NCBI GenBank assembly: GCA_964537975.1 | Contig: CAZIDP010000001.1 | Coordinates: 1 to 64,000 of the forward strand | From: SCBR16-9 sp964537975 | GTDB taxonomy: Bacteria; Hydrogenedentota; Hydrogenedentia; Hydrogenedentales; SCBR16-9 | Reading direction: 5' to 3' | Length of the DNA stretch: 64,000 nucleotides | In this document: positions 16,986-27,400 of the stretch, one piece after another | Numbering within the stretch: the first letter of the stretch is position 1 | Layout of the letters: every line of letters begins with the position of its first letter | Position numbers and translations under genes: made by a program | Notes under the pieces: generated by a model | The model's input: the letters and a program-made list of their open reading frames with translations, nothing else | Database searches by the model: none | What the model was told of the DNA's origin: nothing

Positions 16986-18929
16986 TTACTTGCTTTGCAA
17001 ACGCCGATGCGCAACAGGTGCGATGATGAGAAGTGTCGCAAGTTGAATGGCAATATAAAGGAGCAGCCCCCAAGCCAAGCCCGAAGTGAAACCGTAACTG
17101 TGCAGCCCCACGCCCAGCAAATTGACACCAAGCCAGGCAAACATAACAATAATGATTCCGAGAGCACATCCGACAGCCAAGCCGACATCACCGATCATGT
17201 GTGCGATTTTCGCATGGAACAATACCGCGCACCACAATACAATCAACAGGGCACCATTTTCTTTCGGGTCCCATCCCCAAAACCGGCCCCACGACTGGTC
17301 AGCCCATACTCCCCCGAGCATCGTTCCCAGATAGGTGAAAGTGAGTCCAAAGCCCAAAGTAGCATAAATCGCCCGTTTCAGTGCCTCAAAAAGGGCTTTA
17401 TTTTTTGGTATGACACAACCAGCTACAAGATACACCTGGCCAATAATACCCGCCAATACACACCCCGCGTACCCCATGGCGATGGTTAATACATGTACAC
17501 TGAGCCAAAAATTGGAGCTTAGAACAGCCACAACCTTACCCATGGTATCTCCGTCATACGCAAAATAATTGGCGACCAGCAGCAGGCAAATCCCACAGAA
17601 TGAAGCAGCCAACACCCCCAGTGCCAACCGTTGTCTGGATTCCACCAGCAACCCAAGCAGTACGGCCACCCAGGCAACAAACAGAAAAGTAGCGTACAAA
17701 TTTGTTGCTGGCGGACGCCCCATGATAAGCATACGCATGACAATACCAGTGCTGTGAGGTAACAGCGCAGCCAAACACAATGCTACAGCAGACCAACGCA
17801 TTATGCTGGAAAATCGTCCCGGTTGCACCAAATCGGTACGTGCTATTATCGCTGCCAGTGCGACAAGAAAGGCCAGTGTATACAAGACCTTGGCCCACAT
17901 AAATGGATTGAGTTTGTTTAATGTAACCTCAAGAGGAACCCATTTTAAGTCTCGGTCACCAGGTATCTGCTTAGCTACAAAAGAAGAAAATGCATTACAA
18001 GCATCGTCAAAAACAACCTGATCGCCTTGCTGAAAAGCTTGAGCCATTGTATGAAGCACCATAACTCCATTGCCCAAATCGGGATTTCTCATGTGGTACC
18101 TGATGGCTTCCCACCCGGGAATCCAACGTTCTTGCCCGTCTTCCATGAGCGGAATCATCGAAAAATTCAGGTCTTCATAAAAGTGTGCCCATTCATACAG
18201 CGCCATAGAAAGCCCTACAGCTTCCCGCTCTACAGGGGTCCAGTCTTCTTGTGGCTTGTCAGCAACCTCTTGCATAAGGGGGCGCAACCCTGCGCCATGT
18301 TGATGAATGTCGAGAAAACTGAACGCGGTTTGGTCTGCCGGTAATTGCAGGAGGGAGCGTAGTTCGTCATTTTCTACCAGAAAAGGTTCACCGATTTGTG
18401 CGAAACTAAAGCTATGTGTATGTTCGAAATACTCCGTCAGGTTTATATAAAGACGCATTAATTCCTTTTCAACACCGGTATGATCGTCTTCCGACATCTC
18501 GTAGGTTGTTCTGGCGATTTCCTCCAGTGTGTTGAGGGACGGTTCCAACTGGGCGATGCTGTAACGTGCCCGATTGACCGCTTCCAAGCCCAATGCCTGG
18601 GCAGCTTCTGGATGCTCTATTAAAAAAACGGGGATATTCCGAACCGTTTCCGGTGCGAATAAAACACGGGTAAACCAGGAAACTGCGGTGTCATCTTCGA
18701 GGCGAGTACGGCCACTGAATTGCAATAGCTTTTGCCGCGCATAGGAATCCATGGGCATCTTGCGCCCATTGTTCAATACAGGAATACGCCGAAACGCTTC
18801 CAAATCCAACGTATGTACACCAACAAAAGCTTTTTCTTGTGCGCTGGTATTTTCGACATGGAAGAAGGACGCGAGCATACCAGCACCAGCAAGTAACGCA
18901 ATCACAACCATTTGAAAAAGTCGCTTCAC
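16986..18929 (-). CDS. ccsA: Cytochrome c biogenesis protein CcsA (haem lyase subunit) with long periplasmic N-terminal domain
   Basis: The 647-aa product has a signal/transmembrane helix (MVVIALLAGAGMLASFF). A soluble, presumably periplasmic, region follows to about residue 345, and then about eight transmembrane helices. The haem-handling WWD motif is present as WADQSWGRFWGWDPKENGAL, with conserved His residues in HVLTIAMGYAG, LFHAKIAHMIG and LHSYGFTSG. CcsA carries haem to apocytochromes outside the membrane, together with CcsB/ResB, in system II maturation. Its start overlaps the ccsB stop by 4 nt (ATGA), so the two are translationally coupled. It directly follows the cluster of CxxCH proteins, which need covalent haem. 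The large N-terminal extension is longer than in chloroplast or Gram-positive CcsA and resembles forms in other Gram-negative phyla. Confidence 0.9.
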   Translation of the reverse strand: MKRLFQMVVIALLAGAGMLASFFHVENTSAQEKAFVGVHTLDLEAFRRIPVLNNGRKMPMDSYARQKLLQFSGRTRLEDDTAVSWFTRVLFAPETVRNIPVFLIEHPEAAQALGLEAVNRARYSIAQLEPSLNTLEEIARTTYEMSEDDHTGVEKELMRLYINLTEYFEHTHSFSFAQIGEPFLVENDELRSLLQLPADQTAFSFLDIHQHGAGLRPLMQEVADKPQEDWTPVEREAVGLSMALYEWAHFYEDLNFSMIPLMEDGQERWIPGWEAIRYHMRNPDLGNGVMVLHTMAQAFQQGDQVVFDDACNAFSSFVAKQIPGDRDLKWVPLEVTLNKLNPFMWAKVLYTLAFLVALAAIIARTDLVQPGRFSSIMRWSAVALCLAALLPHSTGIVMRMLIMGRPPATNLYATFLFVAWVAVLLGLLVESRQRLALGVLAASFCGICLLLVANYFAYDGDTMGKVVAVLSSNFWLSVHVLTIAMGYAGCVLAGIIGQVYLVAGCVIPKNKALFEALKRAIYATLGFGLTFTYLGTMLGGVWADQSWGRFWGWDPKENGALLIVLWCAVLFHAKIAHMIGDVGLAVGCALGIIIVMFAWLGVNLLGVGLHSYGFTSGLAWGLLLYIAIQLATLLIIAPVAHRRLQSK

Positions 18930-20122
18930 TTGCTGTCTCCCTTCAGTTCACGACGTGGCCGTAACATTTCCATGCCAAAATGAATGATCAGGCCAATTAC
19001 GGTTACTCCAGTGGCAATGTAGGGAGCAAGCATCCAACGGTTGTGTACAACTGCAAAGGTTGACATTTCACTTCCGTCATCGGCCTTGCCATAGGAGGAC
19101 TGGAAGTAGGTGAACCCGGCATGACGAAAGGGACGATTCATTTCAACAATAACCTGACGGTCCATTCCGGGTCCCTGCACATTGACTCGGCTGGAGAAAC
19201 TGCTGGGGATCGTACTGTTGGGTTTGAACTCAGCCCGAAAATCCAGGAGCTTTACCTTGATCGGAAGCGGAATCCGCTTTCTACGCAACTCCAGAAACCA
19301 GGGTGTATCATCAACCACCAACATAACAGGCGAGGGGTCCCCTGCATACAGGAGCAACTTTTCCCGTGCCCCTTCCCCAATCCAGGTTGTGAATAGAATA
19401 CCCGGCATGTTTCTCTCCGGATTTTTATCGAGGGGCACTGCTTCGAGATGGGTAATACCAGCCACATTAAAAGTAACATGCGTATTGGCTGCATTCGGAT
19501 CAACAAATGCTTCAGCATTTCGATAATAGGATTCCACTTTCAGGTAAAGCCGCACCTGCTCGAATTCCAATAGATCCCCTGGATTGAGTGCATCTACTGA
19601 ATACGCAAAAACTTCCCGATCAATTCGCTCCCCTTCCCACAGTGCGATTTCCCAATCTGTGTAAGAAGCGGCAACATTAGAGGCCTCACCTTCCTGAAGT
19701 GTTAGGTATCCTTCTTCTGCGGTAATATGCGTTATCCACCCCCCAGCCAGTAGCAGCAATAATCCTGCATGGGTAAGTATACTTCCGACCTGCCGCCAAC
19801 CATACCGAAACTTCAACAGCATGCTGAGAAAAAGGTTTATATATAGTGCCCACAAAACGGTCAATCCCCCGGGCAAAGGAACAAGCATCCAGGAAATTGT
19901 GCGGGATACCGCATCTGGAGATTCCGGGGTATACCACTGGTTGATGGTTGGCGTCAGCCAGGCATAATAAAAATTATCCTGAGCTGCATGCAGGCCATGA
20001 TTGACCTGGTATAGTGTCCCGAAGAAAATGACCAGCATCAACAATAACAGAGCCCATACCGCAAATCGTAGAGAGGACAACAAGGCGAGCAAATACATCA
20101 GACGTTTATAGATAAATGGCAT
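18926..20122 (-). CDS. ccsB: Cytochrome c biogenesis protein ResB/CcsB
   Basis: The 398-aa product starts at the ATG at 20122 (MPFIYKRLMYLLALLSSLRFAVWALL), one nt after the stop of the small lipoprotein gene. The longer open frame up to 20284 overlaps that gene and is not preferred. Transmembrane helices occupy the N-terminal third (LRFAVWALLLLMLVIFFGTLY, LLLLAGGWITHI) and the C-terminus (IATGVTVIGLIIHFGMEML). A periplasmic beta-rich ResB domain lies between them (VMLVVDDTPWFLELRRKRIPLPIKVKLLDF, NRPFRHAGFTYFQSSYG). Together with CcsA it forms the system II cytochrome c synthase. The operon order is lipoprotein-ccsB-ccsA. Confidence 0.9.
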   Translation of the reverse strand: MPFIYKRLMYLLALLSSLRFAVWALLLLMLVIFFGTLYQVNHGLHAAQDNFYYAWLTPTINQWYTPESPDAVSRTISWMLVPLPGGLTVLWALYINLFLSMLLKFRYGWRQVGSILTHAGLLLLLAGGWITHITAEEGYLTLQEGEASNVAASYTDWEIALWEGERIDREVFAYSVDALNPGDLLEFEQVRLYLKVESYYRNAEAFVDPNAANTHVTFNVAGITHLEAVPLDKNPERNMPGILFTTWIGEGAREKLLLYAGDPSPVMLVVDDTPWFLELRRKRIPLPIKVKLLDFRAEFKPNSTIPSSFSSRVNVQGPGMDRQVIVEMNRPFRHAGFTYFQSSYGKADDGSEMSTFAVVHNRWMLAPYIATGVTVIGLIIHFGMEMLRPRRELKGDSK

Positions 20123-20123
20123 T

Positions 20124-20312
20124 TTAATAGGCTCGAAGTGTTTCTTGTAGTTCAATATCATGCGCATTTTCGTCTGGTATTTGCTTGTCCGTTTCCTGAA
20201 TCTCGATGTAATTGGTCTCTTTATATACACGCAATTCAGGCTTTGATGATCCGCAACCTGCTGTAAGCAGCACCAGCACAACAATAGCCAGAAACTGTTG
20301 GAATGTATTCAA
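20124..20312 (-). CDS. Small lipoprotein leading the cytochrome c biogenesis operon
   Basis: The 62-aa product starts at a TTG with AAGGAGG 7 nt upstream. MNTFQQFLAIVVLVLLTAGC is a lipoprotein signal with a lipobox Cys at residue 20. The mature part is a short, acidic tail (GSSKPELRVYKETNYIEI...) with no known domain. The gene ends one nt before the ccsB start. It could be a small accessory subunit of the haem-attachment machinery or an unrelated short lipoprotein. I do not recognise a family. Confidence 0.65.
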   Translation of the reverse strand: MNTFQQFLAIVVLVLLTAGCGSSKPELRVYKETNYIEIQETDKQIPDENAHDIELQETLRAY

Positions 20313-20408
20313 AGCGTAAGCCTCCTTACATAAAATATGACCACCAGTATGGCATTTTATCCGCTCAAATTAGAAGGGAATGGGTGTTTAACTATACGGA
20401 TTACCAGA

Positions 20409-23400
20409 TTATCGTTTGGCCGCCCTTTTTTCACAGTCCTGAATTGATTCCAACAAAGCACGACGGGTGGAGACTTCCGGATAATCATTGGCAAGTTGCT
20501 GGATGCCAGGGATACTGTTCGGGTCCGCAATGTCCCCCAAGGCTACTGCGGCAGCATACCGTGTATCAACCGCATTGTCGAGATTTGCCACCACATCCAA
20601 CAACGTATCAACTGCTCGTGGGTCACCAATCTGTCCCAAAGCCCAGGCAGCGGCGCCACGCCAGCAGGGCGTAGCTTCCAGTTGCAGCAGGTGAACATTG
20701 GTTGCAGCAGGATTGGGTCGTCCGTGTCGAGCTTCATTCAACTCTGGTACCAACGATGCAAGCAAGGTTTCGACTGAGTCCGGATTCCCCAGGTTTCCCA
20801 AGGTACGGCCCAGATAAAAGAGCACCCAATGTCGCTGCGGCAGAGAAACGTGAAATTCTGGGACCCCCAAGGCACGGCCCAGTACCTCTTCCGGCATAGC
20901 TCTGAAACGCTCGTACGCAGCACGTATTGCGGGTTCATAACGAGGGTCGCGACAGATTGCCGAAAGCATTTGCGCCGCCCGATTTTCTTCATCTGGTTGA
21001 CCAGCCCAAGCATTGAATGTATACGCGAGTGCTGTGCGTAATTCCTCCGACGCGTTCGCGTCAGGATCACCCAACATCGCCAGACAAGTTTCAATTAACG
21101 CATCACCTCGACCACTGCGCCGAATGACACGTCCAACCAACAACTCGTAGGTATCGGTTTCCAGATACAAAGCGCGGTCCGGATCTGTCGGAACAGAACG
21201 AATCAATTTCGGTACAATAGCTCCGGCCGAAGTGGAGCCAATTCGGTCAAGTGCTTTGATGATTCTTGCATGCAACGGAGAAGAATGACAGGCGTACAGC
21301 GCAGGATGATCACTGTACCAACCGACATAATCTACATAATCTCCCAGACCGGAAAAAATATCGATAAGTACCGCTTCTGCGTCTGGGGTACCAATCCATC
21401 CCAAAGCTTCCGCAGCGGCTTCCGCCAAGAACAGGTTTCCAGTTTCAGGATATTGGTGTTCACGCAGTATTGCTTCTAACAATGGTATCGCTTCAGTATC
21501 TCCCAGATATCCCAATGCCCTGGTTGCAGCCTGCAAGGTTCGGGGATTCAACGGTGACTCAGCATCAAAAGTAAAAATATCGGTTCGGTTGTTATTCTCA
21601 AAACGGGGATACGGGTTGTTGTCTTTTTCATCATAGACATATTGCCGCAACGCGGCTCGAGCCGCATCACCCCCGATATGCCCCAAGGCGATTATTGCCT
21701 GCCGCTTGGCTGTACGATTTTCTTCAGACATTCGTGCAATCAATGTCTGTTCTACTTTATCCCAGGGATTTGCATCAAGCCAATTTTGCCAGGCTTTTGC
21801 CTGTTCCGCACGTGCGGCTTCATTGGCCGGTTTCGTCACGGGAATCTGGTGTCCAGTCAGATTCTCCAATGCCATTGCTGCTGCCTGTGCCATGATGGGG
21901 TCTGAGTCCTCAAGCACGTCAAGTAGCGGCAGGACACTTTCACGGGTACCACAGCTTGAAAGTGCCAATACGACTGCCACACGCACCTCACGAACCGGGT
22001 CATCAAGCGCGGTTACCAACGCCGGAGCGGCTGCCCTGTCACGAAACAGAGCGAGCCGGTTCGCTGCTGAAATCCGGATTCCTTCGTCATCACTTTGCAA
22101 TGAAGTCGTCAACAACGCTATTTCCGCTTGCCCGGACGGCAAATCATCCATCGAATCACTGTACATATTCAGGGACGCAGTTTCGCGAAATCGTTCAAAC
22201 TGGAGGTCCATCATCCCGGACACACCAGCATTGTTTCCACGCCACCGGTGCGGTTCTCCCTGGGCAAGCAGTTTAAGTGGTTTGGAACGCAATGCTTCGG
22301 CCATACCTGTTTTCACTGGTGGTGCCGCCCGTCGGTCCTCATGACATCCGATACATGAACGAACTTCTCCGGGACGCACATACAACCAGGACATTTCATT
22401 TAATTCAACACGGCCTTCTGCATCTACAGCCTGAAACGCCAAGGGGACATCCGCAGGCACCTCTACATAAAAAGACCCATCCGGAGCGATAGGCACGGTA
22501 CCCAGTTCAGTAACTTCTTTCCCCTGGTGAACAAAATCCCAGTGTGATGAACGTGTAGACAAGGCACGCGAACGCAGCACACGTATGGCGCGAATCTGGT
22601 CCCAGTCTGCCTTCGTTTTTCGAGTAAAGGAAACGTCCTGCGCATAAAGAAAACCCGTGGCTTCAGGCTTCCCAACACGGGGGTCATTTACTGAATCAGG
22701 CCGCACCAAGGGTCTTGGGCGAGGCCCAAGAAATACAGGGGAGTGGATTGGCGTATCCGATTCATACACACGTGTCAGTATGTTGTCCGCCGGGTCCAGG
22801 ACAGTCAGTATCCGGGTTCTTCGGTCATTGCCACTGCCCAACACCGTAGCAAGCAGTCGGCCATCTGGCAATGGCGCGAGATCACCCAATCCATCGGGCA
22901 ATCGGTGAAATGATTCTTCCCGCGCACCCAAATCGGCCACAAAGTTTCCCCGATTTGAAATCACCGCAATCCGACCATCTGGCAGTGGCGCTGGACTTCC
23001 ATACCCCAACAAACGTAACCGATGACCATAAGTGGCCCCTACATCGGCGCCAAGCTCAGTCTGCCCGGAGGTACCATCCGGTTGAATCGCATGAATGACA
23101 GTTTCTACCTTCGCACGACCAAAAAAGTTATCGCTGCGCACAAAGGCGATCCGGCCATCGGCAAGAACTTCTGGTTCATTGTCGAAAATTGGCGTATGCG
23201 TAATGGGCTTGATCGCGCTGCCATCCGGCTGCATCACAAACAAAGCACGCGATGGCGCACCGTGGTATTCTTCAAAAGTCCCAATGCGGGTTGAGGCAAA
23301 CACGATGCGTCCGTCGGGCAATTCTGCTGGATCGACATCGTGAAATGGACCACTTGTGAGTTGCTCTGGCGTACCACCTGTAACCGGCACGCGATAGATA

Positions 23401-24380
23401 TGGAAGAAACTGGCACCTTCCGGCGCCATGGATAAGAAGATATATTTGCCGTCAAAGCTGACACTGGGAGAACCCAACACACCCTCACCAGCATCAATCA
23501 GAATTTGAGGCACTGCATCAGGAGCCATAAGGTTCAGCACACACAACAAGCTGCCAATCTTTGAGGGAGTAGGAAGATCAAACTGGGTATACGCCCGTGT
23601 CCAGTCACCTACACGGAACTCGATGCCCCAGGCGACTGAATCCAACGTCTTGTAAATACTGCGATCATCAGCGACAAATGCGATTGCCTCCGGCCAAACA
23701 AACCCGGCGTGCGGATTACTTACCACAAGATGTGCCGGCACACCACCCACACGCCGTCCACCCACTGACCCCTCATAAACCAGATTGCCCCAAGGCGCCA
23801 TTCCCATCGCGCCAAGGACGGTTGCCGCACTCCAGTTTGCCCGTGTTTCATCATATTCCGGTAAGGAATATTCTGCTGGATCTGCATCCGGGCTGACACG
23901 CCAGGCAGCATCGGTCGTCCACTGCTGTTCCACTTCGTCATCTGTTTCTACCAGTAATGCCGCTACAACACCCCGGCTGCCACCCAGGGTGATACCACGT
24001 ATGCCGATTGCATTGCTGCCCTGCGTTAAATACGGCGTGATGTCCCAGCGTTCAACCGAGCCCCAGACATCAGAGCCTGGGCCAATGTCATATCCTACCA
24101 GCGTCCCGTTGACATACAGTTCATAACCATTGTCCGCGGTAATCAGCACACTGGCAGCACTTGGTGGATGCGCGAGCGTAATGACTGTACGGAATTCACA
24201 GACATCGTGCTGCATATCACCCCAAATCCAGGCCGCTTCTTCGATCGAAGGCTGAGTTTCAACAGCATGTACATTTTCAGTGCCTGCAACCAAGCTCCCC
24301 CATAAAAAACAGGCTATTCCAACTATAACAAGCAACTTCTGTACATAGCTCAACCCCAAGAGACCTGACGGATATCGCAT
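20409..24380 (-). CDS. HzsA-related exported protein with one CxxCH and a C-terminal HEAT-repeat array
   Basis: The 1323-aa product starts with AGGAG close upstream. A hydrophobic signal segment lies at about 15-37. Residues about 45-190 resemble the rhamnosidase-N/galactose-binding module (AAWIWGDMQHDVCEFRTVITL, ADNGYELYVNGTLVG). A TolB/PD40-like propeller spans about 230-560 with repeated xLPDGRIxF units. The HZS-alpha-like segment (LGTVPIAPDGSFYVEVPADVPLAFQAVD) leads to C-I-G-C-H at 676-680. The second CxxCH of its relatives is missing. In its place residues about 760-1323 form HEAT/PBS-lyase-like repeats (RDRAAAPALVTALDDPVREVRVAVVLALSS and further copies). It is the last of the seven paralogues in transcription order and the most divergent. 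It may be a scaffold or structural relative rather than an enzyme. Confidence 0.8.
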   Translation of the reverse strand: MRYPSGLLGLSYVQKLLVIVGIACFLWGSLVAGTENVHAVETQPSIEEAAWIWGDMQHDVCEFRTVITLAHPPSAASVLITADNGYELYVNGTLVGYDIGPGSDVWGSVERWDITPYLTQGSNAIGIRGITLGGSRGVVAALLVETDDEVEQQWTTDAAWRVSPDADPAEYSLPEYDETRANWSAATVLGAMGMAPWGNLVYEGSVGGRRVGGVPAHLVVSNPHAGFVWPEAIAFVADDRSIYKTLDSVAWGIEFRVGDWTRAYTQFDLPTPSKIGSLLCVLNLMAPDAVPQILIDAGEGVLGSPSVSFDGKYIFLSMAPEGASFFHIYRVPVTGGTPEQLTSGPFHDVDPAELPDGRIVFASTRIGTFEEYHGAPSRALFVMQPDGSAIKPITHTPIFDNEPEVLADGRIAFVRSDNFFGRAKVETVIHAIQPDGTSGQTELGADVGATYGHRLRLLGYGSPAPLPDGRIAVISNRGNFVADLGAREESFHRLPDGLGDLAPLPDGRLLATVLGSGNDRRTRILTVLDPADNILTRVYESDTPIHSPVFLGPRPRPLVRPDSVNDPRVGKPEATGFLYAQDVSFTRKTKADWDQIRAIRVLRSRALSTRSSHWDFVHQGKEVTELGTVPIAPDGSFYVEVPADVPLAFQAVDAEGRVELNEMSWLYVRPGEVRSCIGCHEDRRAAPPVKTGMAEALRSKPLKLLAQGEPHRWRGNNAGVSGMMDLQFERFRETASLNMYSDSMDDLPSGQAEIALLTTSLQSDDEGIRISAANRLALFRDRAAAPALVTALDDPVREVRVAVVLALSSCGTRESVLPLLDVLEDSDPIMAQAAAMALENLTGHQIPVTKPANEAARAEQAKAWQNWLDANPWDKVEQTLIARMSEENRTAKRQAIIALGHIGGDAARAALRQYVYDEKDNNPYPRFENNNRTDIFTFDAESPLNPRTLQAATRALGYLGDTEAIPLLEAILREHQYPETGNLFLAEAAAEALGWIGTPDAEAVLIDIFSGLGDYVDYVGWYSDHPALYACHSSPLHARIIKALDRIGSTSAGAIVPKLIRSVPTDPDRALYLETDTYELLVGRVIRRSGRGDALIETCLAMLGDPDANASEELRTALAYTFNAWAGQPDEENRAAQMLSAICRDPRYEPAIRAAYERFRAMPEEVLGRALGVPEFHVSLPQRHWVLFYLGRTLGNLGNPDSVETLLASLVPELNEARHGRPNPAATNVHLLQLEATPCWRGAAAWALGQIGDPRAVDTLLDVVANLDNAVDTRYAAAVALGDIADPNSIPGIQQLANDYPEVSTRRALLESIQDCEKRAAKR

Positions 24381-24452
24381 TACATACTCCTGTATATCAA
24401 TATTTCTATAACAGTAAAATAGTTCTGCCGATCGCTGATCGAAAACAAACCG

Positions 24453-27400
24453 CTATTCTTCAATAATTACCCGAAAACCTACGTTAAACACCTTCTGATA
24501 AGGCAAGTAGGCAAAACGGATACTCGCCGTGGCATCAACTGGACGCTCGTACCAAGAGCCACCACGGGCAACCATGCGAGTTTGGTTATCTACATCAACT
24601 GTATCTGCTGCTTTGTCATAAGGATAAGCACGGTATACTGAACGTGTCCATTCACTTACATTTCCGATCATGTCATGGAGCCCCCAGGCATTGGGCGCGT
24701 ACTGGCCCACATAATTGGTTACCAACGCGCCATCATCAAAGCGATCGTCTCGAAGTGGATAATGATGATCCGGGTCCCAGGGATGGAGCGTCTGCAACTG
24801 GCTGCCACCATCAAAGCCAGTTCGGGTAAAAAAGCGTTTCCGGTCAGACAGATTGGCATAAAGTGAAAAATCCTCGTCGATTCCGCCCCAGTAATACTGT
24901 CCCGAAGTGCCGGCACGGGCAGCCCACTCCCACTGTGCTTCGGTCGGCAAGCTCACCTTCAATCCGGTTTCCTCGCTCAACCAGACGCAATAAGCCATGG
25001 CTTCTTCCCAGCTTACCCGAGTCACTGGTTGATTCGCGTGGTTGGCAATATCACCCGGGATAGCCTTGTCCTTACCTTTCCCCTGGTGGTAGCCGGTGTC
25101 GTGTTGAGGATCGAACAGCGCGTACTGCGCATTGGTAATTTCCATCTCACTCATCCAAAATGGCTGCGCGATCTCCACTTCCGCCCGGGGCTGCTCATCG
25201 GGATATCCTTCCAGGCTACCCATGATGAAGCGTCCCGCAGGTATCCGTTGCAGGGTAATCACCTGACCTTCACCCATGTCAATCATCCGCGGTTGCCCCG
25301 GATTTGATACCTGCATGGCACAGGCTTCTTCCCAGGAAAATGCCAAAGCATCGGTATTCAGTCCATCGTCCTCCGGTAACGCTTCATAAGTGGGCATAAT
25401 AAACTCCACCACCGGCATTTCCAGGTGTGCCCGGATGAGCGCCGCATACTCGGCTTCAGGATTCACCATCGCACTGCCAAATTGACGGGCCAGTTCTATT
25501 CTACGCTCGGCCTGGTCATGACCACGCGCTTCTGGCGGGTTCCAACGCCCATAAAATGGTGTGTTCAAATCGATCCAGGTATAGAGCCGTTCCCAATCTT
25601 CGCGTTCCAGTTTCACACCATAATGCCCTTTTTCCAACATCTGGACGAGCGGACTGGTTAAAGCGTGAAACTCCATTGCAACATGCATCATCAACTGGCT
25701 TTCAGGGCCTGGGCGCCGGGCATAGGGGTTAAGATTGTCAAAGCTCTCCTCCACTTCCCGGCTGGTATCCGGCACCTGTCGCCGTTCTGGAATTCCGGCA
25801 GGCCCGTCATAGCTTAGATCGTTGCGCGCAAAAGAGAGTCCACCCCCCGGTTCCTGCTGGTTATGACATCCGACACAATGCCGCTCCAACACCGGCTGCA
25901 CTTCAAACTCATAGGAATAAGGGCGAGGCGGCCCCAGCCATGGTTCAATTTGCCTGGGTTCCTGTCTGAAAGCCAGTCCTGGAGTATCAGGTGGACTCTG
26001 GTTCATGTCTTCATGACAACCGATACACGACACCCGCTCCCCAGGCATCCCCACCGTCCAGCTCCGCATCAACTGAAGTGCTCGCCCTTCTTTATCAATG
26101 GGCTGGATGGAGATGGGTGTATCGGCTGGCACCTCAAAATAGGCCGATCCATCGGACTCAATGGGCACTGTGCCGAGAATACGCCGTACGTCCCAAGGCC
26201 CCTGCACCCCACGCGATACCGCATGGTGATTGCCGGTATTGGAATAGGCGAAATGGTACGCAAATATTCGCAGTTGCTTCACTGTTCCCCGTGGGAGACC
26301 CGCCAGACCGTCGCCCTTATATATATCCTGAATGAGCATTGTCGCCGTGTGTGAATTTGAGTCAATTCGATCAGGGATAACTGGGGGACGCTTCCTGGGG
26401 CGAAGCGGTATGGGGTCAAACAAGGCGGCGCCTTCAGTTTCAATAAGCAAGGTCATGTTGTCAAAAATATCGACCAGGTAGATACCCCACAACGACTCCG
26501 GGTCTCGCTTCATAGAAACCAGGAAATAATGATCATTCAGGGGATAGGGATGTGTAAAATGAGGCCAGACATTGTCTACCAGATTGTCACGCACATTGCC
26601 GACAACATCCTTGCCATAACCGGGTATCTCCTGCACAAAACCGGTCTTTTCTGCGGGCAACACTTCGGGGTGTATATCGAGCGAAGCGGGGCGTGTCTCT
26701 GCCCAATCCAGGGACTCCGGTGTATAGCGGAATGGATAGGCACGTGCCAGGGCAGGATCGATGATTGCCAGTCGGCCGGACTCCCCGATGCCATGATGTC
26801 CACCCAGAATGGCCACGGTCTTGGTCGGATGCCCCGGTATCGCCTTGGCATGTCGTATAGCTGTTGGAAAAAGAGAACCACTGCCATAATAAGCCCGTTG
26901 TCCTGTGCCGTCCGGATTCATCGTGAAGAGAAAGCGAGAAAAGTAATGGGCCAGATCGCTGTACTCCCAACGCATGTACATCACCGTGCCATCGTTGCGT
27001 ACTGTCGGATGTTGCGGATGCACCTGATCAAAGGTAAGCTGGCGCAACGCCTGAGTTTCGGGCTCCAGAATGTACAAGTCTGACATAATGCTTGTGCCCG
27101 CAACGCAGTCCAACGCACCATAACTGGCTGTGGACGCCGTAACGATGCGGCCATCGGGCAGGTAACAGGAATCAAAGTACGCTACGTCAGGCCAGTCAGT
27201 TGGAGTCAACTGGCGGAGAGCCTTACCATCCACCTGTATTTCAAATAAGGCCCACTGATTGTTTTCGTCAACACTCGAGAACATGACCTTCTCAGCATCA
27301 AAGTGCAGGTCAAGATTACGAACTATAATATCGCGCTCAGGCTTATATACTGTTTGTGTCTGAGCATCATCCGTAAAGTTCGAGACAATGACGATATGAT

